A DNA stretch of 64,000 nt from Cladosporium sp. IMV 00045 (Eukaryota > Ascomycota > Dothideomycetes > Cladosporiales > Cladosporiaceae): the NCBI GenBank assembly GCA_001931905.2, contig MSJI02000411.1, positions 1-64,000 on the forward strand. The letters are read 5' to 3'. Under the pieces are notes generated by a model. The model saw only the letters and a list, made by a program, of their open reading frames with translations. It was not told the origin of the DNA and searched no databases. The translations under genes were made by a program, and so were the position numbers. Below are positions 10,857-21,158 of this stretch, piece by piece. Every line of letters starts with the position of its first letter. Position 1 is the stretch's first letter.

Positions 10857-12245
10857 ATGGCCGACAACAAGGAAATCGCCAAGGAGCACTCTCTGCTGCC
10901 CAAGCTCATCCCTCACCTGGACCGTCACCTCGTCTTTCCCCTGCTCAACTTCCTCGAGGAAGAGACTCCCGAAGACCAGAGCATCGACGACATCACCCAG
11001 GCCAAATATGCGCTGCTCAAGGAGACCAACATGCACGACTTCGTCGGTGGCCTCTATGCCCAGATCAACAACCTCCAGGAGCCGCCCAAGGAGTACGAGA
11101 CCAAGCGCGACGACACCCTCGCAAAGCGCGCCCAATTCGAGGAGGACACCGAGAAGATCCTGAACCTGCTCGGCGATGCGGAGGTCGTCAACAACCTGCG
11201 CGCCGACAAGGCCGCCAACTTGCAATACCTCAAGGACACCCACGGTGTGACCCCGGAGATGGTGGAGAAGCTCTACGAGTACGGCCAGTTCCAGTACTCC
11301 TGCGGTGACTACGGCAGCGCCGCCGACCTGCTCTACCAGTACCGCATTCTGTCCACCGACAACGACAAGACCAGCGCTGCCTCGTGGGGTAAGCTCGCCT
11401 CCGACATTCTCACCACCAACTGGGAGTCCGCACTGGAGGAGGTCATGAAGATGAAGGAGAGCATCGACACCCGCCTTTTCAGCAACCCCCTCGCCCAGCT
11501 CCAGCACCGCACCTGGCTCGCTCACTGGGCTCTCTTCCCCATGTTCAACTACGAGCCCGCGCGCGACCAGCTCACCGAGCTCTTCTTCTCCCAGACCTTC
11601 ATCAACAGCATCCAGACCTCCTGCCCCTGGCTCCTGCGCTACCTGGCAGCCGCCATCATCACGAACCGCAGCAGACCCGGCAAGAACGGCGGCGGCTTCC
11701 AATACGGCAACTACCAGAAGCAGCTTAAGGATCTCGTGCGCATTGTGCGCCAGGAAGGCTACGAGTACAACGACCCCGTCACCGCCTTCATCAAGGCTCT
11801 GTACATCGACTTTGACTTTGAGGAGGCTCAGCGCCGCCTGGTCGAGGCCGACGAGATCCTCAAGTCCGACTTCTTCCTTGTCTCCGCCTCTGAGCAGTTC
11901 CTCGACGCCGCCCGCCACCTCATCTCCGAGTCTTACTGCAAGATCCACCAGCGCATTGACATCAAGTAAGTCTTGCCCCAGTTCATGATCAACCAGAAAT
12001 CCAACAGAAAACTAACAATAACTCTCCCCAGGGACCTCTCCTCCCGCCTCGGCCTGAGCCAAGATGAGGGCGAGAAGTGGATCGTCAACCTGATCCGCGA
12101 CACCCGCGTCGACGCCAAGATCGACTACAAGGCCGGCACCGTCATCATGAACCACCCGCCCATGAGCGTCTACCAGCAGGTCATCGAGCGCACCAAGGGC
12201 GGTTTCTTCCGCACCCAGGTCCTCAGCGCTGCTGTTGCCAAGTAG
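10857..12245 (+). CDS. int6: Translation initiation factor eIF3 subunit e (Int6)
   Basis: Exons 10857-11965 and 12032-12245 encode 440 residues. The 66-bp intron begins GTAAGT and ends CCCCAG, splitting a Lys codon. The N-terminal part ([20 protein letters not shown]) is the eIF3e N-terminal domain. The C-terminal half is the PCI domain, with [20 protein letters not shown] near the exon junction. The protein is a core scaffold of eIF3 and binds the 40S subunit in the cytoplasm. The ATG at 10857 (context GCAGCC ATG G) is preferred over the in-frame ATG at 10821 because family members begin near MADN. The part from 11743 onward recurs after the assembly gap. Confidence 0.95.
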
Positions 12246-13100
12246 ATATCAAGAACTTGAAGCATCAAAGCAAGAACACGAACGAAACGAGGACCAGTAC
12301 GCACGAGCCACGCGAGGATCACCAACCAGGATGATGGAGTCTATTTCTACGGCGAACGATTTCTGGATGCGCCTCTCCCTCTGTTTACAATGAACGTTTA
12401 TCGCGGATTGGTGGAGGAGATGAAATGAAGGGAGGGAGTGTATGCGAGAAGAGAGATATTTCGGAGGGCGACGATTACTGTTTTTAAAACCGCTTTCTTT
12501 TTTCTTCTTCAACAAGGAGGGAGGGTCAAAAAAGCATAGCATAGGCGTTTGTGGCGCTTCGTGAATTGGGAAAAAGGCAACTAGAAGCTGGAGAGCGGGA
12601 TGAATCTGACAAGAAACGGTACTTTCTGTGGTATAGGGAACATGAAAGCGACCCGAGAGTAAAGATAGAGACGAAAGAAGGCGAAAAAACATGAAATCAT
12701 CCTAAGTCTACTCTCACCCCATTACTTCAGCGATCAATTATCATTACCTCGGACGATCTTGTTGGAATGACATGACGACCACATGTATTGGTACTGGAGG
12801 ATTTGGAACGACTTCAATTGGGTTTCAATAGAGTTCGAGCGAACAAGTAAAAGCGAACCGACCTATTGCGAAAACTTATGATATCCCGCTTGCGCTTATA
12901 TCGAACACGATCAACAGCAGCTTCTCGATCGCGCACATCTAGAAAAGGTTCGTCCGACAGATTCGTCTCCGCAAGGTTGTGCAAGGGTTCATTCTATAGA
13001 CAACAAAACACAGCGTAAAAACAAACCAAAGCAAAGTGTAGGAAAAGAACCCAGCAAAATCAGGAACCCCCCAACTCCTCAAGCCGCCCCATCCCCATAT
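12246..13100. other. Convergent 3' spacer, eIF3e / SPT10-like (copy A)
   Basis: The spacer holds the 3' ends of two convergent genes. It includes A/T-rich tracts (TTTCTTTTTTCTTCTTC near 12495) that could serve polyadenylation. No gene is seen. It is clearly related to 24964-25813 but carries many substitutions and indels. Confidence 0.55.
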
Positions 13101-14738
13101 TTAAAACTCCTCCTCCTCCCCCGGCCTCGGCCTTGGCATGATCTGCGCCTGGAGCTGCTCGCGCAGCCTCGCGCTTATATCCTCGGAACCGCTCGCGGAC
13201 GGGCCGTCGTGCGCCGTCACTGCTGCTGCTGATGCTGCGAGGGAAAGGTCCACGCCGCCGCTGGTGACGTCGTCGTCGTCGAGTTGCATTGCTTCGCCGC
13301 CGCTTTGGGCTTGGGCTTGCAGGTGTTGGGCGAGGGTTTGGTGCGGGATGTGCTGCTGTGGGGAGGTGTCCCAGTGGTGCTGGTGGTGGGAGAGGCCGGT
13401 CATGAGTTGGGGGTCGACGGGGAGGTCGGGGTAGTGGTTGTATTGTTGCTGTTGGTGGTGCATCTGGGGGATGGGAGCGGGTGGTTGTTGGTGTTGTTGG
13501 GGGTGCAGGTGGATTTGTTGGGGCTGGAGGGGAGGCGAGGCGCCTGCGTTTGTGCTGTCCTCTGGCGTGGATCCGGCGGCGACGACGCGGCGGTTGGGGG
13601 TACCGTTGCTGTTGGCGTTGGTTTGGTCTTCGCTGTCGCGAGCTGTGGACCGGCGAGGGTTGGTGGTGGGAGGTTTGGGGGCGCTGGTGTCTTTGCATTC
13701 GGGGCAGTTGCGGATGGCTGCTGATACGGTTTCTTTGATGCGGACCCAGTGGTATTTGTCGGCGATGGACGCGGTTGTCTTGTTGATGCCGCCGTGGCCG
13801 ATGCTGTGGACTGTGCGAGCGATTTCGTATTGCTTGTGAGGATCCGAGATGACTTCTTTGCCCTTGAGCATCAGCTTGTCGTCTTCGGTATCGTTGACCG
13901 CTGGGATGAGACGGTAATGGGTTGCAGCGGATCGAAGACGAGACTTCTCTGCGCGGTCAGAGCCGTTCGGATATGTGCCAGTCTTCAGATAGTAGCGGAT
14001 TTTGTCGAAGCGTTCCTCGGTGACCATCTCATCGCCTTCCCCACCGAGCTCGCGACCAAAAATGATAGCATCAATAAGTTGGTCTGGGTACGACTTAAGA
14101 TTACCGCAGCCCTTGACACGGCCAATCCGCTTGAACCCAAGCGCGTCCCAGATTCTCAAACTCGCCACATTGGTCTCGTAGACGAGGTTGAAGACCGAAT
14201 AAGAGTAACCGAGTTTGGGTGCCCACTCAAGGTAGACCTCGCCCATGAGACGGCCGACACCACGACCTCTTGCAGCATCTGTGACCAGGAAGCCACCGTT
14301 GCATACATGGCTACTTCGGCCAGGGTAGTTAGGCTTCACGTAAAAGCTTCCAAGGCAGTCTTTGCTCCAGTCAACGCCACGGGCTTCCATCTCTGAGACT
14401 TCTTCTGGAGACTGAACATCGCCTACGACCATGATTGCGCCAAAGTTGGCGAACCAGTAAGGACCGAAGTTTGCAAGCGGCATTGGCTCCATCATGGGGT
14501 AGGTGTCGCCCTTTTCGATCTCCCTTCCGAGCAATTCGCACAAGTAGGCACAGAGCTTAGGAGGAACTTGAGATGGACCACTGAAGGGGACCAGAGTCGC
14601 CGTCGTGATTCTATCACGCAGCGTGACCTGTTTGGGAGCAATGTCTGGTGGAAGAGGGCCATGAGGCACTGGGAAGGGTGTTTCGCCAGACACACGATAG
14701 ATGGCTGGCGAAGTCGGGTCTTCAAGCATGGCGGGCAT
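13101..14738 (-). CDS. SPT10-like GNAT acetyltransferase with integrase-type zinc finger, copy A
   Basis: A single exon encodes 545 residues. A GNAT acetyltransferase domain spans about residues 95-230, with the acetyl-CoA loop RGRGVG at 157-162. A His2-Cys2 zinc module of the retroviral-integrase type follows (H311, H315, C345, C348). This GNAT plus HHCC order is that of yeast Spt10, which recognises histone gene upstream elements through its zinc finger. Residues 350-545 are Gln/His/Pro-rich and disordered. The role in histone gene activation is inferred from Spt10. Relative to copy B, one extra T near the 3' end changes the terminus: copy A stops after GEEEEF, while copy B continues for 8 more residues. 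The gene is divergent from the DLH/SnoaL-like gene. Confidence 0.85.
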   Translation of the reverse strand: MPAMLEDPTSPAIYRVSGETPFPVPHGPLPPDIAPKQVTLRDRITTATLVPFSGPSQVPPKLCAYLCELLGREIEKGDTYPMMEPMPLANFGPYWFANFGAIMVVGDVQSPEEVSEMEARGVDWSKDCLGSFYVKPNYPGRSSHVCNGGFLVTDAARGRGVGRLMGEVYLEWAPKLGYSYSVFNLVYETNVASLRIWDALGFKRIGRVKGCGNLKSYPDQLIDAIIFGRELGGEGDEMVTEERFDKIRYYLKTGTYPNGSDRAEKSRLRSAATHYRLIPAVNDTEDDKLMLKGKEVISDPHKQYEIARTVHSIGHGGINKTTASIADKYHWVRIKETVSAAIRNCPECKDTSAPKPPTTNPRRSTARDSEDQTNANSNGTPNRRVVAAGSTPEDSTNAGASPPLQPQQIHLHPQQHQQPPAPIPQMHHQQQQYNHYPDLPVDPQLMTGLSHHQHHWDTSPQQHIPHQTLAQHLQAQAQSGGEAMQLDDDDVTSGGVDLSLAASAAAVTAHDGPSASGSEDISARLREQLQAQIMPRPRPGEEEEF

Positions 14739-15268
14739 CTTTTCTATAGCGCAGATGCCTTCTAATGTGAGCTACTATATGAAGGACATTGTTGTTAGCC
14801 TACAGTCCGGCGTTGATACGATAGCATATGCGCATGACGAGCAATGAAAAGCCTTATCGCCATCACCACCACCGGTCGCGGCAGGAGCGATTAGCAGTGT
14901 AAGTGAATGCATGCTATTGCGCATGCACTGGCCAGACATAGACGCCGTCGAACAAGCGAAGTAGAGTAAGTCAACGGGCGGGAGGCATCTCACTCACATA
15001 TGATTGGGGGTTGTGCGCCAGCAATGTTGCGAAATACGCCGGTCTGGGATGTACGTCGACGCTGATTCTCTCCAAGGCCAGCAGCCTGAGCAAACCGGGG
15101 CCTCGGAATCTGCCGCGGCAGGTTAACGCAAAGCGGAAAGAGGAACAAGATACAATGACGTAGCATTTCCATGTTGCTGGCCCTCTCCGTCCAACTTCAA
15201 TGTTGGCATTGCAGCAGTGGAAGAGAAAAGCACCTCACCTCACGTCTCAAGCGAATTGAATAATCGCC
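14739..15268. promoter_or_regulatory. Divergent promoter region, SPT10-like / DLH-SnoaL-like (copy A)
   Basis: About 530 bp separate two divergent starts. The interval is well conserved with 27458-27987, more so than the convergent 3' spacers, which suggests constrained promoter or 5' UTR sequence. No known motif was assigned. Confidence 0.5.
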
Positions 15269-16536
15269 ATGTCATTTAATACTCCCTGGTTCAATCAGCA
15301 AGATCCATCCTTTTTCAACTCCTTGAATAAGTCTAAAATAGTCCATGTCATTCTCACAGCGGAATCGGACGACTTTGCTAAAGAAGTCATTCAACAATGG
15401 CAGTCGGAAGGCTTTAATGTCATCTACGTACCATTTGGCAGCGGAGGGAAAGACTTCGTAACGCGTATCCGTAACACTGGAGATAACATTGGTGTTGGCG
15501 AGCAATATGCAGTAGTAGGTAAATATCACCCACTCACGCATCGATATAAAACACCAAACACTGACGCTTCATCGAAGCATACGACGAGGCCGCCGCGGTC
15601 ATGCTCGAGACACACGTCAAGCCCAGCACGCCACGCATCTGCGCCATCGTAGCCTACTACCCCTCCGCCATCCCTCCGCCATCCACCAGGTTCCCGCCCT
15701 CAGTCCGCGTCGTCGTGCACCTAGCAGGCTCCACCGTCGGCGTGCGCCGCCACCCCGAAGTCCTCGGAATCCAATCCAAGAAAACTAAAACCGTTCGCAA
15801 GCAAATCGAGCCCGGCGCGGGTTACGGCGGGGGCCTCAAACTCGGCTTCAAAACCTACACGTACCCGTCTTGCGCGCCCGGCTTCGCCGAGCACGACGTG
15901 GACGAGTACGACGCCGTCAACGAGCGACTGGCCTTCTCGCGCTCACTCGCCGTGGTCAAGCGCGCTTTCCGCATCGAGGAGGATCTCGAAATGGCGCGTG
16001 ACGAACTCGTCGATTTGATCGACGACGTCGAAACCGACAAGGTCATGCAGCGCACCATGCCGTTCGGGCACGTGATCAACGGGCCCACGCTCGTCGGCGG
16101 CGCGGGAACGCAAGCTTTGCGCTATTTCTACGACGACCTCTTCGAACCGCTGCCTGAAGGAGGCAAGACCACGCTCATATCTCGCACCACGTCGGCCGAT
16201 CGCGTGGTCGATGAGCTGTACATGAATTTCACGCACTCGGTGGAAATGCCCTGGCTGCTTCCGTCGATTCCGCCGACGAATAGGAAGGTGGAGATTGTGG
16301 TCGTTTCCATCGTGGCGCTGAGGGGTGGGAAGTTGGAGAGCGAGCATGTGTATTGGGATCAGGCCAGCGTGCTGTTTCAGGTCGGATTGCTTAATCCGAA
16401 ATTAGCACTGCCGGATGGTATGAAGAAGAAGGGTGTGAAGAAGCTGCCGGTTGTTGGAGCTGAAGCGGCGAGGGCGATGAAGAGGGGAAGTTCGAGGCAG
16501 ATGAATCTGTTCAATGGTGGTGGCGAGGCGAGTTGA
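15269..16536 (+). CDS. Dienelactone-hydrolase-like / SnoaL-like (NTF2-fold) protein, copy A
   Basis: Exons 15269-15518 and 15578-16536 encode 402 residues. The 59-bp intron (GTAAAT...GAAG) splits an Ala codon. Residues 1-240 resemble a fungal dienelactone-hydrolase-type alpha/beta domain, with a conserved GFAEHDVDEYD that could hold the acid and His. The usual nucleophile motif G-x-C/S-x-G-G is not evident. Residues 250-400 are a SnoaL-like NTF2 fold (GHVINGPTLVGG, then DRVVDELYMNFTHSVEMPWL and SEHVYWDQASVLFQ). I know this two-part architecture from fungal proteins annotated as carboxymethylenebutenolidase-like. The substrate is unknown and catalytic activity of the first domain is doubtful. 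Copy B is intact and very similar. Confidence 0.72.
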
Positions 16537-16793
16537 GAACCTTGACTTGGTTCTTTCGGTGTTTGTCGCGAAACTTATTTCTGGGAAACTTGAAGGTTTC
16601 TGGATATATTATACTCTTCTGCAGCGCGTGCGTTCTGGCGTATTTGTGGGACTTTCCTTAGGCTCATTGAGGGATTATGATTATTTTGAGCTATAGCCCT
16701 TCGACCTTCACCAATGTACATAAAAACGTCTGGGTATCTCTGTTAATAGAAGCGAAGCGAACCGCAAACCAGAGCAAAAACATCACCAACTCC

Positions 16794-18332
16794 TCAGTCC
16801 CACCTCAGAACATCGCTTCCAATCACACCCACCGCTCCCTCGCCTTTCTTTGCACCATTTGCTGCTCTCTCATTTGATTGAGGCTTCTGTGCCCCGCATA
16901 TACCACACCTTCCAGCATCGCCGGCGTTGATGTAAGTGCCGTCCTTACAGGTCTCGCTCTTGCAGCGCCAGTGATCGGGCATGAGATTTGGTTGGAGCAC
17001 GTGGGAGCATGCCATACAGGTTGGGCTTGATGGGTCGTTGGTGAGAGAGCAGATTGGACAGGCGCCGGAGGCTGTTGGAGTTGTTGTTGTGTCGCTGGGG
17101 ATGGCGGCACGTGCTTGGTCTTCGGATGCTGTGGATGGTTGAGATGGCGCTGGTTGCTTGTTATCTGACTCGGCGTTGGGAATCTTTGGTTCGGCAAGAT
17201 CCCCTGCTTCGCTCTCGGTTTCGGAATCGATTTTCTCTTCTTTCTTGATAGCAGCATCATCGTCTTCGGGCAGTGTAGCATTGTCGGAAGTACTGTTTGA
17301 GCGCGTGGTCGGTGCCTCGTCTTGCTGAGCAGACGGAGCTTTCCGGCCCATCTTGCGTAACTCGTCCATTTCGTCGTGCGCACCATCGTCTTCGTCTTCG
17401 TCGCCGCAAACTTTGACCATGTCGGTCTCGCCGTTGCTCTGATCCGTCCCAAACTGATCATCATCCCAGTCAGAATCAGTCTCGCTGTCTTCAGGTTCCT
17501 GCTTAATTTCGGGTTCCTGTTTGACCTCGACTTCCTCTTTGACGGGCACAGACTTTGCCGCATCGAACCTCGCCAGCGCTGCTTGCGCTCGCAACTCCCT
17601 CCCACGCTTACTGTTTGCCACCCTCGGCTTTCCAGCATGGCGTTTCCCAGAAGCCTGTTCATAAGCTCCGCGTAGCAGCTCATCATCGCCGAGCGCAGCT
17701 CCCTCTCCATGCGCGCCGAACTTCCTCGCAATCCTCTTCTGCTGTCTCTCCGCGTAAGTCAGCTTAGGCCTGTCGTCACCTCCCTGACTCTGCCCTTGAG
17801 CACCACGCTTCCGCTTCCTCCCTCTTCGCCTGTACGTGCCACCGCAGAGATGCTCCGGGACATCGCCCTCCTTCAGCTCCCTCTCCCTGACGAATGCACC
17901 AGTGACCAAATCCTGCCCTCGCCCCCACATGCCTTCGCCCGCGTACCTCCTGGCCCACAAGCCCTCCATCTCGCCCGCGAAGCCATTCCGCACCTGCCAG
18001 AAGAACTTGGAATGGTTCATCTGCTTGCAGTGCGCCAACTCGTGCATCATCACCATCTGCACGAACTTGAAGCCCAGCCAGCGTCCGTTGCGGTCTTTCA
18101 GCACGAGCTGGATCACTTCGCCGGCGTTGAAGTTGCGGCCGAGAAATTCTTTGTTGGGTGGAAAGGCTTCTAGGGACATCACGGAGAGGCGGTGCTGTTT
18201 CATGATGGGATAGCATTGTGCTGCGATGCGGTTGAGGAAGTCGACAGAGTCTTGATCGGGGGCTTTAATGAAGTTTATGAGAGAATTGGGGCGCTGGGTG
18301 CGCTCGTTGAGGCGAGTTATGCCTAGAGGCAT
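16794..18332 (-). CDS. WSS1: WSS1-like DNA-dependent metalloprotease (WLM domain), copy A
   Basis: A single exon encodes 512 residues. The WLM/SprT-like protease domain is N-terminal, with the zinc site HELAHCKQMNH (H97, E98, H101, H107). Two RanBP2-type zinc-binding segments lie at the C-terminus (CPICSLTNDPSSPTCMAC and WRCKSETCK...CGICGAQKP). The linker is long, Lys- and Glu/Asp-rich. Wss1 cleaves proteins crosslinked to DNA and works with SUMO and Cdc48 in the nucleus, which is family knowledge. Yeast Wss1 is about 270 residues, so this form is longer, mainly in the linker. The linker is where copies A and B differ most. The gene is divergent from RSA3. Confidence 0.9.
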   Translation of the reverse strand: MPLGITRLNERTQRPNSLINFIKAPDQDSVDFLNRIAAQCYPIMKQHRLSVMSLEAFPPNKEFLGRNFNAGEVIQLVLKDRNGRWLGFKFVQMVMMHELAHCKQMNHSKFFWQVRNGFAGEMEGLWARRYAGEGMWGRGQDLVTGAFVRERELKEGDVPEHLCGGTYRRRGRKRKRGAQGQSQGGDDRPKLTYAERQQKRIARKFGAHGEGAALGDDELLRGAYEQASGKRHAGKPRVANSKRGRELRAQAALARFDAAKSVPVKEEVEVKQEPEIKQEPEDSETDSDWDDDQFGTDQSNGETDMVKVCGDEDEDDGAHDEMDELRKMGRKAPSAQQDEAPTTRSNSTSDNATLPEDDDAAIKKEEKIDSETESEAGDLAEPKIPNAESDNKQPAPSQPSTASEDQARAAIPSDTTTTPTASGACPICSLTNDPSSPTCMACSHVLQPNLMPDHWRCKSETCKDGTYINAGDAGRCGICGAQKPQSNERAANGAKKGEGAVGVIGSDVLRWD

Positions 18333-18707
18333 GGTTGTGGTTGTTGTGGTCGTCGTTGTTGAGGTCTTGTCGCTGTCGCTGGCGGTGGCAAATTGAGTTG
18401 GAAGGTCAAATCGACTTTTATATTGAGACCTTTAAGGCAACATTGACGTTACCATCGACCTTAAAGCCGAGCAAGAAGCATTGTTGAACGAAGGTAGAAT
18501 GTTTGTATGTTGGAAGAAGAGTGAGGTCGATGTTGCACCTTCCACCTCTGGTCATGGTTGCCTCGATGGAGCGCCTCAGGCATAAAAATGGTTGCTTCCT
18601 TTCTCGAACTTCAAGGCTTGCTTGGAAAAAGTATGTCTGGAATCGCAGTAGACTTGTTCTGCTCCAGCACTTCATCACTTCCCTTTCATCATACTAACAA
18701 TTCCACA
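18333..18707. promoter_or_regulatory. Divergent promoter region, WSS1 / RSA3 (copy A)
   Basis: These 375 bp lie between divergent starts and match 31047-31402. A TTTAAGGCAACATTGACG-like stretch near 18430 is retained in both copies. No named motif was assigned. Confidence 0.45.
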
Positions 18708-19208
18708 ATGGCTCCCCCAAAGACAGACGTGAAGAAGAAGCTTTCACGGAGAAGCAGGAAAGCGAGAACGGAGGGTATGAATCAAACTAAAGATTTTCGA
18801 GAAACAGAACATTGGCTAATTTTTGCAGTCTCTTCATCCTCATCCGAAGCCTCTTCAGACAGCGATAGCTCAGCCTCCGACAGCGAGTCTGAGAAGACCT
18901 GGAAGCCCGCAGTCAAAGCGGCGTCTAAAGCCAGAGAGAGTCTGAGCCCATCGCCAGAGGAAGAATCCGCGACCACTGTCCCAGTCCAAGCATCCAAGGC
19001 AGAGACTGAGCAGGCATTCGAATCTTTCTACCTTCGCCAGGCTGCTAAAGAATTTTCTGACGATCTCGACAAACTGAGAGGTGCCAGCGATTTCAAAGGG
19101 CAGAGCAGTGTGGAATTGCTCGTTGGGGCGTTGAAGCAGGGTGGTGCTTGCTTTTCGCCTGATGAGAGGAGCAGAGTTGGTGGTGGTGGTGGCGCGAGTG
19201 CTAAATGA
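18708..19208 (+). CDS. RSA3: Ribosome assembly protein RSA3-like, copy A
   Basis: Exons 18708-18774 and 18829-19208 encode 148 residues, with a 54-bp intron (GTATGA...TTGCAG) that splits a Val codon. The N-terminus is basic, followed by a Ser/Asp/Glu-rich acidic stretch. Residues about 90-140 carry the Rsa3 domain: ESFYLRQAAKEFSDDLDKLR, an SDF motif and the SVELLVGALKQGGACFS helix. Rsa3 acts in the nucleolus during 60S subunit maturation. The gene is short and intron-split, so it is easily missed. Copy B is intact, at 147 residues. Confidence 0.85.
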   Translation: MAPPKTDVKKKLSRRSRKARTEGMNQTKDFRETEHWLIFAVSSSSSEASSDSDSSASDSESEKTWKPAVKAASKARESLSPSPEEESATTVPVQASKAETEQAFESFYLRQAAKEFSDDLDKLRGASDFKGQSSVELLVGALKQGGACFSPDERSRVGGGGGASAK

Positions 19209-19733
19209 GAGGGCTCGTTCAGTCATTTGATACGACGCATTTCCCAATGGTTCTCTCGTTCTGCGCGAAGTTTCTGAAACCTCAACGCTACAAAATTAGG
19301 CCTTGGCGTCATGATCCGACAGCTCCTGGAGGATCTCAAGGATTTCACAGAGAATCACGTTCTGCCAGCGACCAGGAGCCGCACATCGCGTCTTACAAAC
19401 GGTGTTCATGGGGAAGCTGGTTCTACCGTCGACGCAGTACAGCGACAGCGACTCATTCCATATGGCCGGCTCCACTGGCCGACGATATCGCCCTTGAGAC
19501 AGGTTGCCACGATACAGAACGCATCATGAAGCTGTGACAGACCATAGAACTCCTCAGACTCGTGCACAAGGAAGCTCTAATTGCATCACTCATCATAGTG
19601 TTGAGAGGAGCAAGAGAGGTAATTAACACAAGATAATAGAGCCAAAAGATACGACCAAAGTCTTAAAACTATTCATTGGCGCTGTGTCATCAGATCATCA
19701 GGACTTAACGCTCGAGATCCGGAAATTATAGCA
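19209..19733. other. Convergent 3' spacer, RSA3 / catalase-like (copy A)
   Basis: The spacer holds the 3' ends of two convergent genes. No gene is seen. It is largely collinear with 31901-32426. Confidence 0.5.
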
Positions 19734-21158
19734 TCAGAGTGGCGGCGTGAACTCCTCAGCTGCCCCTGTCTTGATCGCACCTTGGAGAGGCAAGGTGACT
19801 TGTGGCGCCGGAATCGGCGCCGGAACCTCGTCCAAACCTGTTGGCTCAATATAGTTGCGATAGCCGTTGACCTGGAGTCGAAGCTTCCTGGACTCGGCAT
19901 AGACAACTCGCCTCATCCTGTTGGTGCTTCCGAGCGGCTGGTGCGTCTTAAGACCATGCCATGAGTTGCACGTAATCCTGTCATCCCACCAAGTGCGGAA
20001 CTCTGGCAACCAGGAGTCCTGTGGCTGAAACTCTAGTGTCGCGATCTGTTCCATGGGATATTTCTTGTCGTCCCACTCGACTCCGATGTCGTCAACCGGC
20101 TGCTCGTCCAAGTTCTGGAGGAGTTGGGCGCAGAATTTGTAGGTTACCTTGTTTTTCATGTGGAATTCGCGATTGAATTGGGATATGATGTTGATCGGGT
20201 CGGACTCCTTGATGGCATGTTGTTCGAGCTTCTTCTGCTCTTCGCCGAGTGGGAACACGCCGTACTTGGCGACGTACTCGCCGTGGCGGTACGCTGACTG
20301 AGACCACTGGGGCATGGCGACCACTGTATCGTCCCATAAGCATGAATTGAGGGTGAACAACCGCAGGTCTACTTACTGTGTTGGCGAGGCAGCTGACTTC
20401 CCCATGTAGCTACGTCTGCGTCTCCACGCTTCTTCTGCTCCTCAGCAAATTTCGGAATATCGTCCCAATTCCGCTCTAGCGAGTCTGCGATCTCGTAAGT
20501 TGTCTTTGGATCCCTCAGCTCAAGAATAGGATAGTTGTTCATCGTCCAATCTTGAGTCTTCTTGTCCTCGCCCCAGATTTTATCGCCTTCGATGCCGAAG
20601 ATCTTGATGCCAATACCGCGTGGCGCTGGCACGTTGTCTGGGACGAGCTTCGGCGTGAGGGAGGAGTAGCGCATGATGCAGTCGTAGCTGCCGGGTTTGG
20701 CAAACATGCCCTGCGCGAGGTGGGCAGATAGGTTGTCGTGGACGATGAATTTGCCTACCACGCACTTTCACCTTTGTCAGTCTTTTGCTTTAGAAGGGTC
20801 CGTGATAGCTAGCTTACACCTTGTGTCTTCAGGTGCGTTCCGCGAAGGCAATGCATATGTTCGTTGAAGTCTGGATATGGCATTAGTCTTCAACAACCCA
20901 GATCTTAGACTCTATCGCATACTCATCATCTGGAATCGGTTGAACTGGTCGGATACTTGCTGGATCTTCTCTTTCTCGCCAGGCTGCTCGACCTCGACGC
21001 CAGGAGCGTTCCTATGATAAGTTTCATTAGATTGATGAGCCGTTCAAATCATCTGATGAAAGAGCAAGCTACCATTGAACATATTTGTTGTCTGAACCTG
21101 GCTGTGCCGTACCACTGGCTGGATCGCCATCATGGACATCCTGCAAGGGTAAGGTCAT
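19734..21158 (-). CDS. Catalase-like heme protein, five exons, copy A
   Basis: Exons 21158-21073, 21011-20923, 20870-20820, 20754-20377 and 20323-19734 encode 397 residues. All four introns are 52-65 bp and restore the frame. Catalase-fold landmarks are visible. There is an HLKTQGKF segment where catalases have the distal His. An IMRYSS...PRGIGIKIFG...NNYPILELRD stretch matches the catalase core with its distal Asn. RRVVYAESRKLRL sits where the proximal heme Tyr lies. At about 400 residues it is shorter than typical catalases (at least 480) and fits the small catalase-related family. It may be a peroxidase, a lipid-peroxide enzyme or a weak catalase. The substrate cannot be told. The third donor (GTGTAA) was chosen because it gives the QGKF junction. 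Confidence 0.8.
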
